DNA from: JBOGED01 sp050743625
GTDB taxonomy: Bacteria > Actinomycetota > Nitriliruptoria > Euzebyales > Egibacteraceae
NCBI GenBank assembly: GCA_050743625.1
Contig: JBOGED010000466.1
Location: 1 to 10,531 of the forward strand
DNA: 10,531 bases
Direction of reading: 5' to 3'
The position numbers and the translations under genes were made by a program. The notes beneath the pieces are model-generated. The model searched no databases, was not told the origin of the DNA, and saw only the letters and a list, made by a program, of their open reading frames with translations. Shown piece after piece: positions 1-6,422 of this stretch; positions within the stretch are counted from its first letter, which is position 1; each line of letters opens with the position of its first letter.

Positions 1-13
1 AGGAGCAAGCGGG

Positions 14-1000
14 ATGCGTCGAACGTGGCGGGTGGGAATAGGGATCTGCGTCATGGCCTTGGTGGCTATGGCATGTGGGGGCGCCGAGCCTCCGGCGACA
101 GAAGAGGCGCCTGCGCTCGGCACTGACGCGACAGAGGGCGGGGAGCTGTCGGGCAGCATCGAGATCGACGGGTCGTCGACGGTCGAGCCGCTCACGCTCG
201 CCGTTTCCGAGGAGTACCGCGCCGAGGCACCAGACGTCGTGGTGAACGTCGGCCGGTCGGGTACCGGGGGCGGGTTCGAGCGCTTCTGCGGCACCGGCGA
301 TATCCAGATCGCCGACGCGTCGCGGCCGATCGAGCAGGAAGAGGCCGACCTGTGCGCGCAGAACGGCATCGAGTACGTCGAGCTACGGATCGGCACGGAC
401 GCGCTCACGATGGTCGTGAACCCGGCCACGGAGTTCGTCGATTGCCTGACGACTGAGGAGGTCCAAGGGATCTGGGGTCCGGACGCGGCGACGAGCTGGG
501 ACCAGGTCCGGCCCGACTTCCCGGCCGAGCCGCTGGCTGTCTTCGCCCCTGGCGCGGACTCCGGCACCTACGACTTCTTCAACGAGACGGTGCTCGAGCC
601 CGCTGGCATCGAGCAGCCGAGGCAGGACTACAACAGCTCCGAGGACGACAACATCATCGCGCAGGGTGTCATCGGGACGCCGGGCGCCTGGGGTTACTTC
701 GGGTTCGCCTTCTTCCAAGCGAGCGCTGATCAGTTGAAGGCACTCGCATACGACTCGGGCGAGGGCTGCGTCGAGCCGAGCGTGGAGACCGCGCAGGACG
801 AGAGCTACGGGCTGACGCGTCCGCTGTTCATCTACGTGCGCACCGACGCGCTGGCCGAGCCTCGAGTGGCTGGCTTCGTGACGTTCTACCTCAACACCGT
901 CAACAGCGTCATCGCCGACGTCGGCTACATCCCCGAGCCCGACGCCGACCTCGCCGAGGCGCAGATGGCCTTGGAGCAGGCAATCGCCGGGGCCGGCTAG
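14..1000 (+). CDS. pstS: PstS, phosphate ABC transporter substrate-binding lipoprotein
   Basis: This 328-residue protein is the phosphate-binding component that captures phosphate outside the membrane and delivers it to PstC/PstA. The N-terminus has arginines (R2, R3, R6), a hydrophobic stretch (about 7-20) and a lipobox-like AMAC with C21 as the probable lipidated cysteine. An acidic, Ala/Pro/Thr-rich linker follows (22-46). Phosphate-binding loops typical of PstS are visible: GSST at 53-56, SGTGGGF at 82-88, a DASRPI segment at 101-106 and PGADSGTYDFF at 179-189. Cysteines 92/114 and 144/252 could form disulfides. Its length suits the family. The start is supported by AGGAG at 1-5, eight bases before the ATG. 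It is the first gene of the pst operon; pstC starts 25 bases after its stop. The promoter is outside the window. Confidence 0.96.
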   Translation: MRRTWRVGIGICVMALVAMACGGAEPPATEEAPALGTDATEGGELSGSIEIDGSSTVEPLTLAVSEEYRAEAPDVVVNVGRSGTGGGFERFCGTGDIQIADASRPIEQEEADLCAQNGIEYVELRIGTDALTMVVNPATEFVDCLTTEEVQGIWGPDAATSWDQVRPDFPAEPLAVFAPGADSGTYDFFNETVLEPAGIEQPRQDYNSSEDDNIIAQGVIGTPGAWGYFGFAFFQASADQLKALAYDSGEGCVEPSVETAQDESYGLTRPLFIYVRTDALAEPRVAGFVTFYLNTVNSVIADVGYIPEPDADLAEAQMALEQAIAGAG

Positions 1001-1025
1001 CCTGACAGCGACAGGAGCCGCATCG

Positions 1026-2006
1026 ATGGCAAGCACCGCACGCGCCGACGCCCCTAGTGGCGTCGGCGCTCGGCAGCATCCCAGCCCCTCGCCGCTTCGC
1101 CAGGCAAAGGCGCGAAACGGCGAGCGTGTCGTGATGGCGTTTCTCTGGCTGTGCGCCGCGATCTCCGTCCTCACGACGGTGGGCATCGTCTTCGTGGTGT
1201 TCGCCGACGCGAGCGCGTTCTTCCGTCACCCGGCCATCACGCTGAGGGAGTTCCTTACCGGCACCGTCTGGCAGCCCTTCGGGAACCCCGAGCTGGAGTC
1301 CTTCCGCGTCGGCGTGCTCCCACTCGTCAATGGCACATTGCTCGTCACCGGTATCGCCATGCTCATCGCGGTGCCACTCGGCCTTGCCTCGGCGATGTAC
1401 CTGTCGGACTACGCCCCCGCGAGGGTCCGCAAGGTGCTGAAGCCGGTGCTCGAGGTCCTCGCGGGTGTCCCCACGGTGGTCCTCGGGTACTTCGCGTTGA
1501 CCTTTATGACGCCGGTTCTCCGTGGCATCTTCGGGCTGTCGACGGTGCAGATCTTCAACGCCGCGAGCGCCGGGATCGTGATGGGGATCATGATCGTCCC
1601 GACCATCGCATCCTTGTCCGAGGACGCGATGTCGGCGGTGCCGCAGAGCCTGCGCGACGGCGCCTACGGGCTCGGCTCGTCGAAGCGTCATGTGGTCTTA
1701 CGGGTCGTGTTTCCGGCGGCGCTCTCCGGCATCGTCGCGGCCGTGATCCTCGGGATCGGCCGTGCGATCGGCGAGACGATGATCGTGGCGATCGCGGCGG
1801 GCAACCTCCCGCAGATGACCGTCAACCCCTTCGTCCAGATCCAGACGATGACCGCGTACATCGTCCAGGCGGTCGGCGGCGAGTCTCCGCGCGGGTCACT
1901 GACGTACCAGTCGATCTTCGCGGTCGGCGCGCTGCTGTTCCTGAGCACCTTCGCGGTCAACGTCGTCGCGCAGCGGTTCGTGCGTCGCTTCCGGGAGGTC
2001 TACTGA
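1026..2006 (+). CDS. pstC: PstC, phosphate ABC transporter permease
   Basis: One of the two membrane subunits that form the phosphate channel with PstA. The 326-residue sequence has a polar N-terminal tail of about 34 residues. About six hydrophobic segments follow, near residues 36-60, 97-125, 144-165, 182-197, 233-257 and 296-318. The loop contacting the ATPase (EAA-type) is at about 211-235, with DGAYGLG and a following FPAALSGI. The RAIGETM segment at 246-252 is characteristic of Pst permeases. The ATG is preceded by AGGAG at 1013-1017. The stop overlaps the pstA start (TGATG), which implies translational coupling. A perfect GC-rich hairpin lies inside codons 6-15 (see the separate entry). 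PstC rather than PstA is chosen from its position directly after pstS and from the long N-terminal tail. Confidence 0.95.
   Translation: MASTARADAPSGVGARQHPSPSPLRQAKARNGERVVMAFLWLCAAISVLTTVGIVFVVFADASAFFRHPAITLREFLTGTVWQPFGNPELESFRVGVLPLVNGTLLVTGIAMLIAVPLGLASAMYLSDYAPARVRKVLKPVLEVLAGVPTVVLGYFALTFMTPVLRGIFGLSTVQIFNAASAGIVMGIMIVPTIASLSEDAMSAVPQSLRDGAYGLGSSKRHVVLRVVFPAALSGIVAAVILGIGRAIGETMIVAIAAGNLPQMTVNPFVQIQTMTAYIVQAVGGESPRGSLTYQSIFAVGALLFLSTFAVNVVAQRFVRRFREVY
1042..1069 (+). repeat. Perfect 11-bp inverted repeat in the start of pstC (RNA hairpin candidate)
   Basis: Arm 1042-1052 (GCGCCGACGCC) is the exact reverse complement of arm 1059-1069 (GGCGTCGGCGC), with a six-base loop, CCTAGT. The stem is 11 bp and almost all G-C, so it should be very stable in the mRNA. 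It begins 16 bases after the A of the pstC ATG, at the edge of where an initiating ribosome sits. By inference it could reduce pstC translation, or protect the 3' end of a pstS-only transcript, giving more PstS than permease. No T-run follows, so it is not a classical terminator. Confidence 0.8.
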
Positions 2007-2926
2007 TGGCGGTGGTATCGACGCCCGAGCGCAACGCCCGGCGGGCGGTGTCGCAGCTGGTCGCCCCCCCGGAGCGGACCCGCAGGGAGCGGCTGTTCGC
2101 GGGGTTGCTGTTCGTCGGGACCGTCGTCAGCGTGGTCGTCCTCGCCATCCTGCTCGTGGATATCCTCATCGACGGCGCCGGGCGGCTGAGCCTGGACTTC
2201 TTGACGAGCTACTCCAGCCGCTTCGCCGAGCGGACAGGTATCCGGGCGGGGTTGACCGGGACGCTGTCCCTCATGGTGCTCGTCGGCGTGATCGGGTTCC
2301 CGATCGGCGTGGGCGCGGCGGTCTACCTGGAGGAGTTCGCTCCAGACAACCGCTTCACCCGGCTGATCGAGGCGAACATCGCGAACCTCGCCGCGGTGCC
2401 TTCGGTCGTCTACGGTCTTCTCGGCCTCGGCGTCTTCGTGTACCTGCTCGCGCCCCTGACGGGAGGGCGGAGCCTGCTCACTGGCAGCATCACCCTGGCG
2501 CTGCTGATCCTGCCGGTCATCATCGTCGCCTCACGCGAGTCGCTCCGCGCGGTGCCGCGGGCCATCCGCGACGGGGGGCTCGCGCTGGGCGCGACCCCGC
2601 TGCAGGTCGCGTGGCGGCAACTCTTGCCCGCGGCGCTGCCCGGCATCCTGACGGGAACGATCTTGTCACTGTCCAGGGCGATCGGTGAGACGGCCCCGAT
2701 TCTCGTCGCGGGAGCGGTAGGGGCAAGGGCCGCGGACAACGAGTTCTGGCACCCCTTCGAGGCGTTCACCGCCTTGCCGATCGAGATCTTCGGGTACGTG
2801 AGCCGCCCACAGACCGACTTCAAGGTCGACGCCGCCTCCGCGGCGATCATCGTGCTCATGGTCGTGCTGCTGCTGTTGAACTCGGCGGCGATCCTGCTCC
2901 GCAACCGGTATTCGAGGAGATGGTGA
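2006..2926 (+). CDS. pstA: PstA, phosphate ABC transporter permease
   Basis: Second membrane subunit of the phosphate importer, 306 residues. After a charged cytoplasmic tail (1-32, rich in Arg) there are about six hydrophobic segments, near 33-55, 83-107, 126-150, 160-175, 206-237 and 275-298. The ATPase-contact loop is at about 189-213 (DGGLALGA, then LLPAALPGI), followed by SRAIGETAP at 223-231, a hallmark of PstA. The start codon overlaps the pstC stop (TGATG, 2004-2008), and GGGAGG just upstream (1993-1998) can serve as the ribosome site. The 3' end overlaps the pstB start by one base with the chosen pstB start. The gene is thus tightly coupled on both sides. Near its 5' end, 2035-2047 is a short GC palindrome with arms CGCCCG/CGGGCG. 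Confidence 0.95.
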   Translation: MAVVSTPERNARRAVSQLVAPPERTRRERLFAGLLFVGTVVSVVVLAILLVDILIDGAGRLSLDFLTSYSSRFAERTGIRAGLTGTLSLMVLVGVIGFPIGVGAAVYLEEFAPDNRFTRLIEANIANLAAVPSVVYGLLGLGVFVYLLAPLTGGRSLLTGSITLALLILPVIIVASRESLRAVPRAIRDGGLALGATPLQVAWRQLLPAALPGILTGTILSLSRAIGETAPILVAGAVGARAADNEFWHPFEAFTALPIEIFGYVSRPQTDFKVDAASAAIIVLMVVLLLLNSAAILLRNRYSRRW

Positions 2927-3804
2927 TGAGCGAACGACCGACGGCCGTCGGAGCCAAGGTCGACGTCGATGTCGACGTCCAAGCGCCGGGCAAGGCCGCG
3001 GACGCGACCCCACCGAGCCCGGCGGAAGCCGTGTTCGAGCTTGAGGCCGTATCGGTGTCGTACGGCAGCCAACCGGCGGTCGTGGACGTGTCCATGGAGA
3101 TCCTCCGCCAGGAGATCACCGCGCTGATCGGGCCGTCCGGCTGTGGCAAGTCGACGCTGCTGCGGTGCCTCAACCGCATGAACGACCTGATCCCTTCGGC
3201 CCGGGTCGAGGGCAAGCTCTCCTACCACGGGCATGACCTCTACGCGCGCGGCGTGGACCCCGTGGAGGTTCGGCGGCGGATCGGGATGGTGTTCCAGAAG
3301 CCGAACCCCTTCCCCAAGTCGATCCACGACAACATCGCGTTCGGGCCGAGGGTCAACGGGATGAAGGTCAACCTGGACGAGGTCGTCGAGACGAGCCTGC
3401 GCCGGGCGGCGCTGTGGGACGAGGTCAAGACCAAGCTTCGCGAAAGCGCCTACAGTCTGTCGGGCGGGCAGCAACAGCGGCTCTGCATCGCCCGCGCGAT
3501 CGCCGTCGACCCCGACGTGATCCTGATGGACGAGCCGTGCTCCGCGCTGGACCCGATCGCGACCGCCCGGATCGAAGACCTCATGCAGGAGCTGAAGGAG
3601 CGCTACACGATCGTCATCGTCACCCACAACATGCAGCAGGCAGCTCGCGTGAGTGACCGCACCGCCTTTCTTACCGCGGAGGTCGAGGACGGCCAAGGAG
3701 ACACCCGCTTTGGCCGCCTTGTCGAGTTCGGCGTCACCGAGAAGATCTTCCGCGACCCCGGCGATCCCAGAACGGAGGACTATGTAACCGGCCGCTTCGG
3801 GTAA
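2926..3804 (+). CDS. pstB: PstB, phosphate ABC transporter ATP-binding protein
   Basis: Cytoplasmic ATPase that powers phosphate import through PstC/PstA. With the start at 2926 it has 292 residues. The motifs are Walker A GPSGCGKST (69-77), Q-loop Q124 in VFQKPNPFP, signature LSGGQQQR (178-185), Walker B ILMDEP (199-204) and the switch histidine in VTHNM (H234). All key residues are intact. I chose 2926 over the in-frame ATG at 2920 because GAGGAG at 2914-2919 touches 2920 but is a normal six bases from 2926; 2926 also repeats the TGATG stop-start overlap used at pstA. The first ~34 residues are an unusual acidic/Ala-Pro extension, including a VDVDVDV run encoded by a palindrome. The insert DGQGDTRFGRL before the C-terminus is typical of actinobacterial PstB only as far as I recall. 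Confidence 0.96.
   Translation: MSERPTAVGAKVDVDVDVQAPGKAADATPPSPAEAVFELEAVSVSYGSQPAVVDVSMEILRQEITALIGPSGCGKSTLLRCLNRMNDLIPSARVEGKLSYHGHDLYARGVDPVEVRRRIGMVFQKPNPFPKSIHDNIAFGPRVNGMKVNLDEVVETSLRRAALWDEVKTKLRESAYSLSGGQQQRLCIARAIAVDPDVILMDEPCSALDPIATARIEDLMQELKERYTIVIVTHNMQQAARVSDRTAFLTAEVEDGQGDTRFGRLVEFGVTEKIFRDPGDPRTEDYVTGRFG
2962..2979 (+). repeat. 8-bp-arm palindrome / hexamer repeat in the pstB N-terminus
   Basis: GACGTCGA (2962-2969) and TCGACGTC (2972-2979) are perfect reverse complements separated by TG. The same stretch (2959-2979) reads as hexamer repeats GTCGAC, GTCGAT, GTCGAC and GTC, encoding alternating Val-Asp. It lies in the non-conserved N-terminal extension of PstB. It may be a simple repeat expansion without further function. 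Confidence 0.6.
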
Positions 3805-3893
3805 ACCCCGGCAGAAGGCTTCTTGCGGGAGCGAGGTCGCGCGTTCACACTTCGGGCGCGCGGCCAGTTGTCGTCACGCTCTCGGAGGTCAGC
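3805..3893 (+). other. pstB-CHAD intergenic gap
   Basis: There are 89 bases between pstB and the CHAD gene. A weak hairpin is possible at 3811-3826 (GCAGAAG against CTTCTTGC with one bulge), but there is no T-run, so read-through into the next gene is likely. One GTTCACA at 3843-3849 resembles a PHO-box half unit, but no partner lies 11 bases away. A ribosome site, GGAGG, is at 3884-3888. No convincing promoter is seen. Confidence 0.5.
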
Positions 3894-5429
3894 GTGCGGT
3901 CACAGTTCTTCATTGCCCTGCCGGACGGATTGCGCCTCGATGAGGTCGTGAGGGGGGTGGCGGGCGGGAAGGCGTTCGCGCAAGACCGAGAGCGCACTGT
4001 CGAGCGCACCTACTACGACACCTTCGACTGGCGGCTGTACCGCGCCGGGCTCGTGCTCGCGCACGATGTCGCCGCGGGCGAGGCCTGGCTCGAGGCCGCG
4101 CGGCTTTCCAGCGGCGAGCCTGCGGGGCGCGTGCCGATCGCGAAGGTGCCGAGGTTCGCGTCCGACCTCCCGGACGGCGAGCTCCAGCGGGACCTCGCGC
4201 CGGTCGTGGACGTGCGCGCGCTCCTGCCGCTGGTCACGACCTCCTCCCACGTACGAGTGGGCCGGATCCTTGATGCGGACTCCCAGACCGTGCTCTCGAT
4301 CGAAGAGGAGGCCGTGCGCTCGCCCGAGAGCCCGGGTGGCGCCGATCTGGGCCGCCGGCTGAGGCTCTTTCCTCAGAAGGGCCGCCCAAAGCCGCTCCGC
4401 CGTTGGCTGTCCAAGCTTCGTGACGACTTCGGTCTCGTGCCCGGCGAGGACGATCTCTACCGCCGCGCCTTGAGCTCCGTAGGTCGCCGGCCTGGCGACT
4501 ACTCCTCGAAGCTCACGGTCCCTATGCCCTCCCACGCCTGTGCGGGTGAGGCGTTCAGACGCGTCATGGACGCCCTCCTCGAGGCGCTGCTCGCGAACGA
4601 GGAGGGCGTGCGTCACGACGTCGACAGCGAGTTCCTCCACGACTTCCGGGTCGCCATCCGCCGCGCTCGCTCGATCCTCTCCTCCTCCCGCGGGGCGCTG
4701 GAGCCGGCCGCCGTGGAGCAGCTGCGCCCTGAGCTGGTGTGGTTGCAAGGTGCCACCGGGCGGGCGCGCGACCTCGATGTGTACCTCCTGGACCTCCCCT
4801 CCTACGCCGCCAGCCTTCCGCCAGGCACAGGCCCGCACCTCGAGCCACTCCGCAAGTTTCTTGAGGGGCAGCGAGGCGCCGCCTACGCCGAGCTGGGCCA
4901 ACAGCTGGCGACCGCCCGTTACCGCGCGGTGGTGACCTCGTGGCGTGGGCTGGGCTCCGGTACGACCGATGAGAGCCAGCGGTCCGCGTCAGAGGTCGCC
5001 AGCGACCGGATCTGGCGCGCGTACCGCCGCGCCGCCCGCCAGGGCAGGGCTATCGACTCATCGACGGCCGCGGCCGAGCTGCATGAGCTGCGGAAGCGCT
5101 GCAAGCGGCTGCGCTACCTGCTGGAGGGGTTCCGGGAACTGTCCCCACCCAAGCACGTGAACCGGCTCGTCGGCGAGCTCAAGGCGCTGCAATCCAACCT
5201 CGGCGAGTTTCAGGACTGCGAGGTCCAGGCCGGGGATCTGCAGCGGTTCGCGCGCCAGATGAGCGAGGAGGGCGTCGGCTCTGCCGACACGCTGTCCACC
5301 ATGAGCCTGCTCGTCGACCAGCTCGGCGACCGCCAGCGCCGAGCCCGCCAAGCCTTCGCCGCCACCTTCACCGCCTTCGATGCCCCCGACAACCGCACCC
5401 GCTTCCGCAAGCTCTTCGCCCCCGGGTAG
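3894..5429 (+). CDS. CYTH-like plus CHAD domain protein, probably polyphosphate-associated
   Basis: A 511-residue soluble protein. The N-terminal region (about 1-200) resembles a CYTH/triphosphate-tunnel domain, with ERTYYDTFDWRLYRAGLVL at 37-55. However, the ExExK motif expected near the N-terminus is absent (the protein begins RSQFFIALP), and the basic residues usual after the 'L' strand are replaced by AHD. It is therefore probably not a working phosphatase of this class. Residues about 210-500 are a CHAD domain: HDFRVAIRRARS (249-260), RDLDVYLLD (292-300), HELRKRCKRLRYLLEGF (397-413) and LQSNLGEFQD (432-441). CHAD domains are all-helical, carry conserved His and many Arg/Lys, and are known to bind polyphosphate. 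The GTG start is set by GGAGG at 3884-3888. Its place behind pstB suggests a role in handling phosphate stores. The exact function is inferred, not shown. Confidence 0.88.
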   Translation: MRSQFFIALPDGLRLDEVVRGVAGGKAFAQDRERTVERTYYDTFDWRLYRAGLVLAHDVAAGEAWLEAARLSSGEPAGRVPIAKVPRFASDLPDGELQRDLAPVVDVRALLPLVTTSSHVRVGRILDADSQTVLSIEEEAVRSPESPGGADLGRRLRLFPQKGRPKPLRRWLSKLRDDFGLVPGEDDLYRRALSSVGRRPGDYSSKLTVPMPSHACAGEAFRRVMDALLEALLANEEGVRHDVDSEFLHDFRVAIRRARSILSSSRGALEPAAVEQLRPELVWLQGATGRARDLDVYLLDLPSYAASLPPGTGPHLEPLRKFLEGQRGAAYAELGQQLATARYRAVVTSWRGLGSGTTDESQRSASEVASDRIWRAYRRAARQGRAIDSSTAAAELHELRKRCKRLRYLLEGFRELSPPKHVNRLVGELKALQSNLGEFQDCEVQAGDLQRFARQMSEEGVGSADTLSTMSLLVDQLGDRQRRARQAFAATFTAFDAPDNRTRFRKLFAPG

Positions 5430-5451
5430 GCCCCGGCGGCCCCGGCTTTTT
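5422..5451 (+). terminator. Candidate intrinsic terminator of the pst-CHAD operon
   Basis: CCGGG (5422-5426) can pair with CCCGG (5441-5445). Inside it, GCC (5430-5432) can pair with GGC (5438-5440) around a CCGGC loop. The stem is followed by C and TTTTT (5447-5451). The stop codon lies in the bulge. The same stretch is also a tandem 9-base repeat, GGCCCCGGC twice (5429-5446). A GC stem with a T5 tail fits a factor-independent terminator, but the bulge makes it imperfect. Confidence 0.5.
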
Positions 5452-5461
5452 CCTGCACTGA

Positions 5462-5505
5462 GATGAGAATCGGCTGCACATCGTTCCGTATGCCGGATTC
5501 TCATC
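5462..5505. repeat. Inverted repeat between convergent CHAD gene and phoU
   Basis: GATGAGAATC (5462-5471) is the exact reverse complement of GATTCTCATC (5496-5505). The pairing continues with GGC (5472-5474) against GCC (5492-5494) after a one-base bulge. The whole forms a 13-bp stem around a loop of about 17 bases. The region lies between two genes that point at each other. It could act as a bidirectional transcription barrier, although it lacks a clean T-run at its 3' edge. Confidence 0.65.
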
Positions 5506-5530
5506 CTCCAGAGGTTTGTCAATGGCGCCA

Positions 5531-5572
5531 GCCGGCATGAGCTGCTGTGCAGAGTTATGCCAGTATACCGGC
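5531..5572 (-). terminator. Hairpin just after the phoU stop
   Basis: Directly downstream of the phoU stop codon, GCCGGTAT (5572 down to 5565 on the minus strand) pairs with ATGCCGGC (5538 down to 5531), using one G-U wobble in RNA. A smaller CTGC/GCAG stem (5542-5552) lies within the loop. It may end or protect the phoU transcript. There is no T-run, so a terminator call is tentative. Confidence 0.35.
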
Positions 5573-6259
5573 CTAACGCTGCACAGTACGGGGTGTAGCC
5601 GCCGGTTCGTTGGCGGTGCCGCAGGCGTAGAAGACGACCTGCTGACCGATCGCGACCGCGTGGTCGCCGATGCGCTCGAGGTAGCGGCCGACCAGTACCG
5701 TATGAAAGGCCCAGTCAAGCCGCTGCACGTCTCCAGCGGCGAGCTGGACGAGCCGCGGAGACAGGCCCGCGTTCAGGCGGTCGAGCGGATCGTCGAGCTC
5801 TGGTAGCTCTTGGGCCAGCGCGACGTCCCGGTGGGCGAGGCTCTGCAGGGACCGCTCGAGGAGGCGATGGGCATGGGTGCCCATCTCCTCGAGCACCCGC
5901 CTCACGTCAGCGTCGTCCGCGAGCTGCTCGGACTGCCGGGCGTATCTTGCGATGTTCACGCACAGATCGCCGACCCGCTCCAGGCGGATGCTCGTGTGCA
6001 TCAGCGCGCTGACCAATCGCAGCTCGCTCGCGACCGGGGCCTCAAGCGCGAGCAGCGCGAGCACGCGCTCCTGTGTGGCGCGATAGAGCGCGTCGACCTC
6101 GTCGTCGGCGGCGATCACGGCGTCGGCCTCGTCGCCGCGACGGCTTTGAAGGGCAGCCATCCCGCGCGCGAGCATGCGAAGCACTCGCTGGCCCATCCCC
6201 AGAATGTCGTCTTCCAGGAATCTCAAGTGCGCATGAAAATTACGCCGCAGCTCAGGCAT
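5573..6259 (-). CDS. phoU: PhoU, phosphate signalling regulator
   Basis: A 228-residue helical protein that, in studied systems, links the Pst transporter to the PhoR kinase and keeps the Pho response off when phosphate is plentiful. Two PhoU repeats are visible. The first contains SELRLVSALMHTSIRLERVGDLCVN, with ERVGD at 94-98 and N102; the second has ERIGDHAVAI, with ERIGD at 195-199. These ExxxD segments bind metal clusters in known PhoU structures. The length suits the family, with a short, probably disordered tail (about 212-228). It is not part of the pst operon here: it converges on the CHAD gene and is divergent from phoP. There is no Shine-Dalgarno before the ATG and no upstream in-frame ATG or GTG nearby. 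A TACGAT hexamer nine bases upstream suggests a leaderless message. Confidence 0.94.
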   Translation of the reverse strand: MPELRRNFHAHLRFLEDDILGMGQRVLRMLARGMAALQSRRGDEADAVIAADDEVDALYRATQERVLALLALEAPVASELRLVSALMHTSIRLERVGDLCVNIARYARQSEQLADDADVRRVLEEMGTHAHRLLERSLQSLAHRDVALAQELPELDDPLDRLNAGLSPRLVQLAAGDVQRLDWAFHTVLVGRYLERIGDHAVAIGQQVVFYACGTANEPAATPRTVQR

Positions 6260-6268
6260 GACGTGTCG

Positions 6269-6274
6269 ATCGTA
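6269..6274 (-). promoter_or_regulatory. Candidate -10 element of phoU (leaderless)
   Basis: On the minus strand TACGAT matches the TANNNT pattern of actinobacterial -10 boxes. It ends nine bases before the phoU ATG, so transcription would begin at or within about three bases of the start codon. No clear -35 box is seen, as is common at activator-dependent promoters. The PHO-like units lie about 45 bases further upstream. Confidence 0.45.
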
Positions 6275-6319
6275 GAATGGTTCCAGCCACCTCGCGTGCG
6301 CAAAAGGGCGGCGACGAAC

Positions 6320-6359
6320 GGTGACGCCGTCTTAACTCCAGGATGACGGGAAGATGAAC
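6320..6359 (-). promoter_or_regulatory. Candidate PHO box: four 11-base-spaced PhoP-binding units
   Basis: Read on the minus strand, four heptamers begin exactly 11 bases apart: GTTCATC (6359-6353), CGTCATC (6348-6342), AGTTAAG (6337-6331) and CGTCACC (6326-6320). Units 1, 2 and 4 agree well with the GTTCACC-like core of the Streptomyces PhoP box, which is known to be built from 11-nt direct repeats; unit 3 is weaker. The array sits between divergent phoU and phoP, where PhoP self-regulation is known in Streptomyces. Binding here is inferred from pattern and place. Confidence 0.65.
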
Positions 6360-6407
6360 TCTGTTCGAGGCGGGTCTGCGCGCCGGCTTGGGCGCGCATC
6401 GCAAACG

Positions 6408-6413
6408 TACACT
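6408..6413 (+). promoter_or_regulatory. Candidate -10 element of phoP (leaderless)
   Basis: TACACT fits TANNNT and ends nine bases before the phoP ATG at 6423. A poor -35 candidate, GGCTTG (6385-6390), lies 17 bases upstream. No ribosome-binding sequence lies between the box and the ATG, which is consistent with a very short or absent 5' leader. The PHO-like array lies about 50-90 bases upstream. Confidence 0.45.
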
Positions 6414-6422
6414 CGTCGCCAG

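Noticed and set aside
2410..3696. A 428-codon open frame on the minus strand over pstA and pstB
   Set aside because: It is antisense to two clearly conserved genes, has low-complexity Arg/Asp/Val-rich content and shows no domain. Long antisense frames are expected in GC-rich coding DNA.
3843..3878. GTTCACA (3843) and CGTCACG (3872) as a PHO box before the CHAD gene
   Set aside because: The two are 29 bases apart, not a multiple of 11, and nothing between them fits. They look like chance half sites.
6354..6422. Upstream in-frame ATG start for phoP at 6354, with AGGA at 6340-6343
   Set aside because: It would add 23 residues not seen in OmpR-family receivers and would overlap the PHO-like array. 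The 6423 start gives the standard MPKILV N-terminus.
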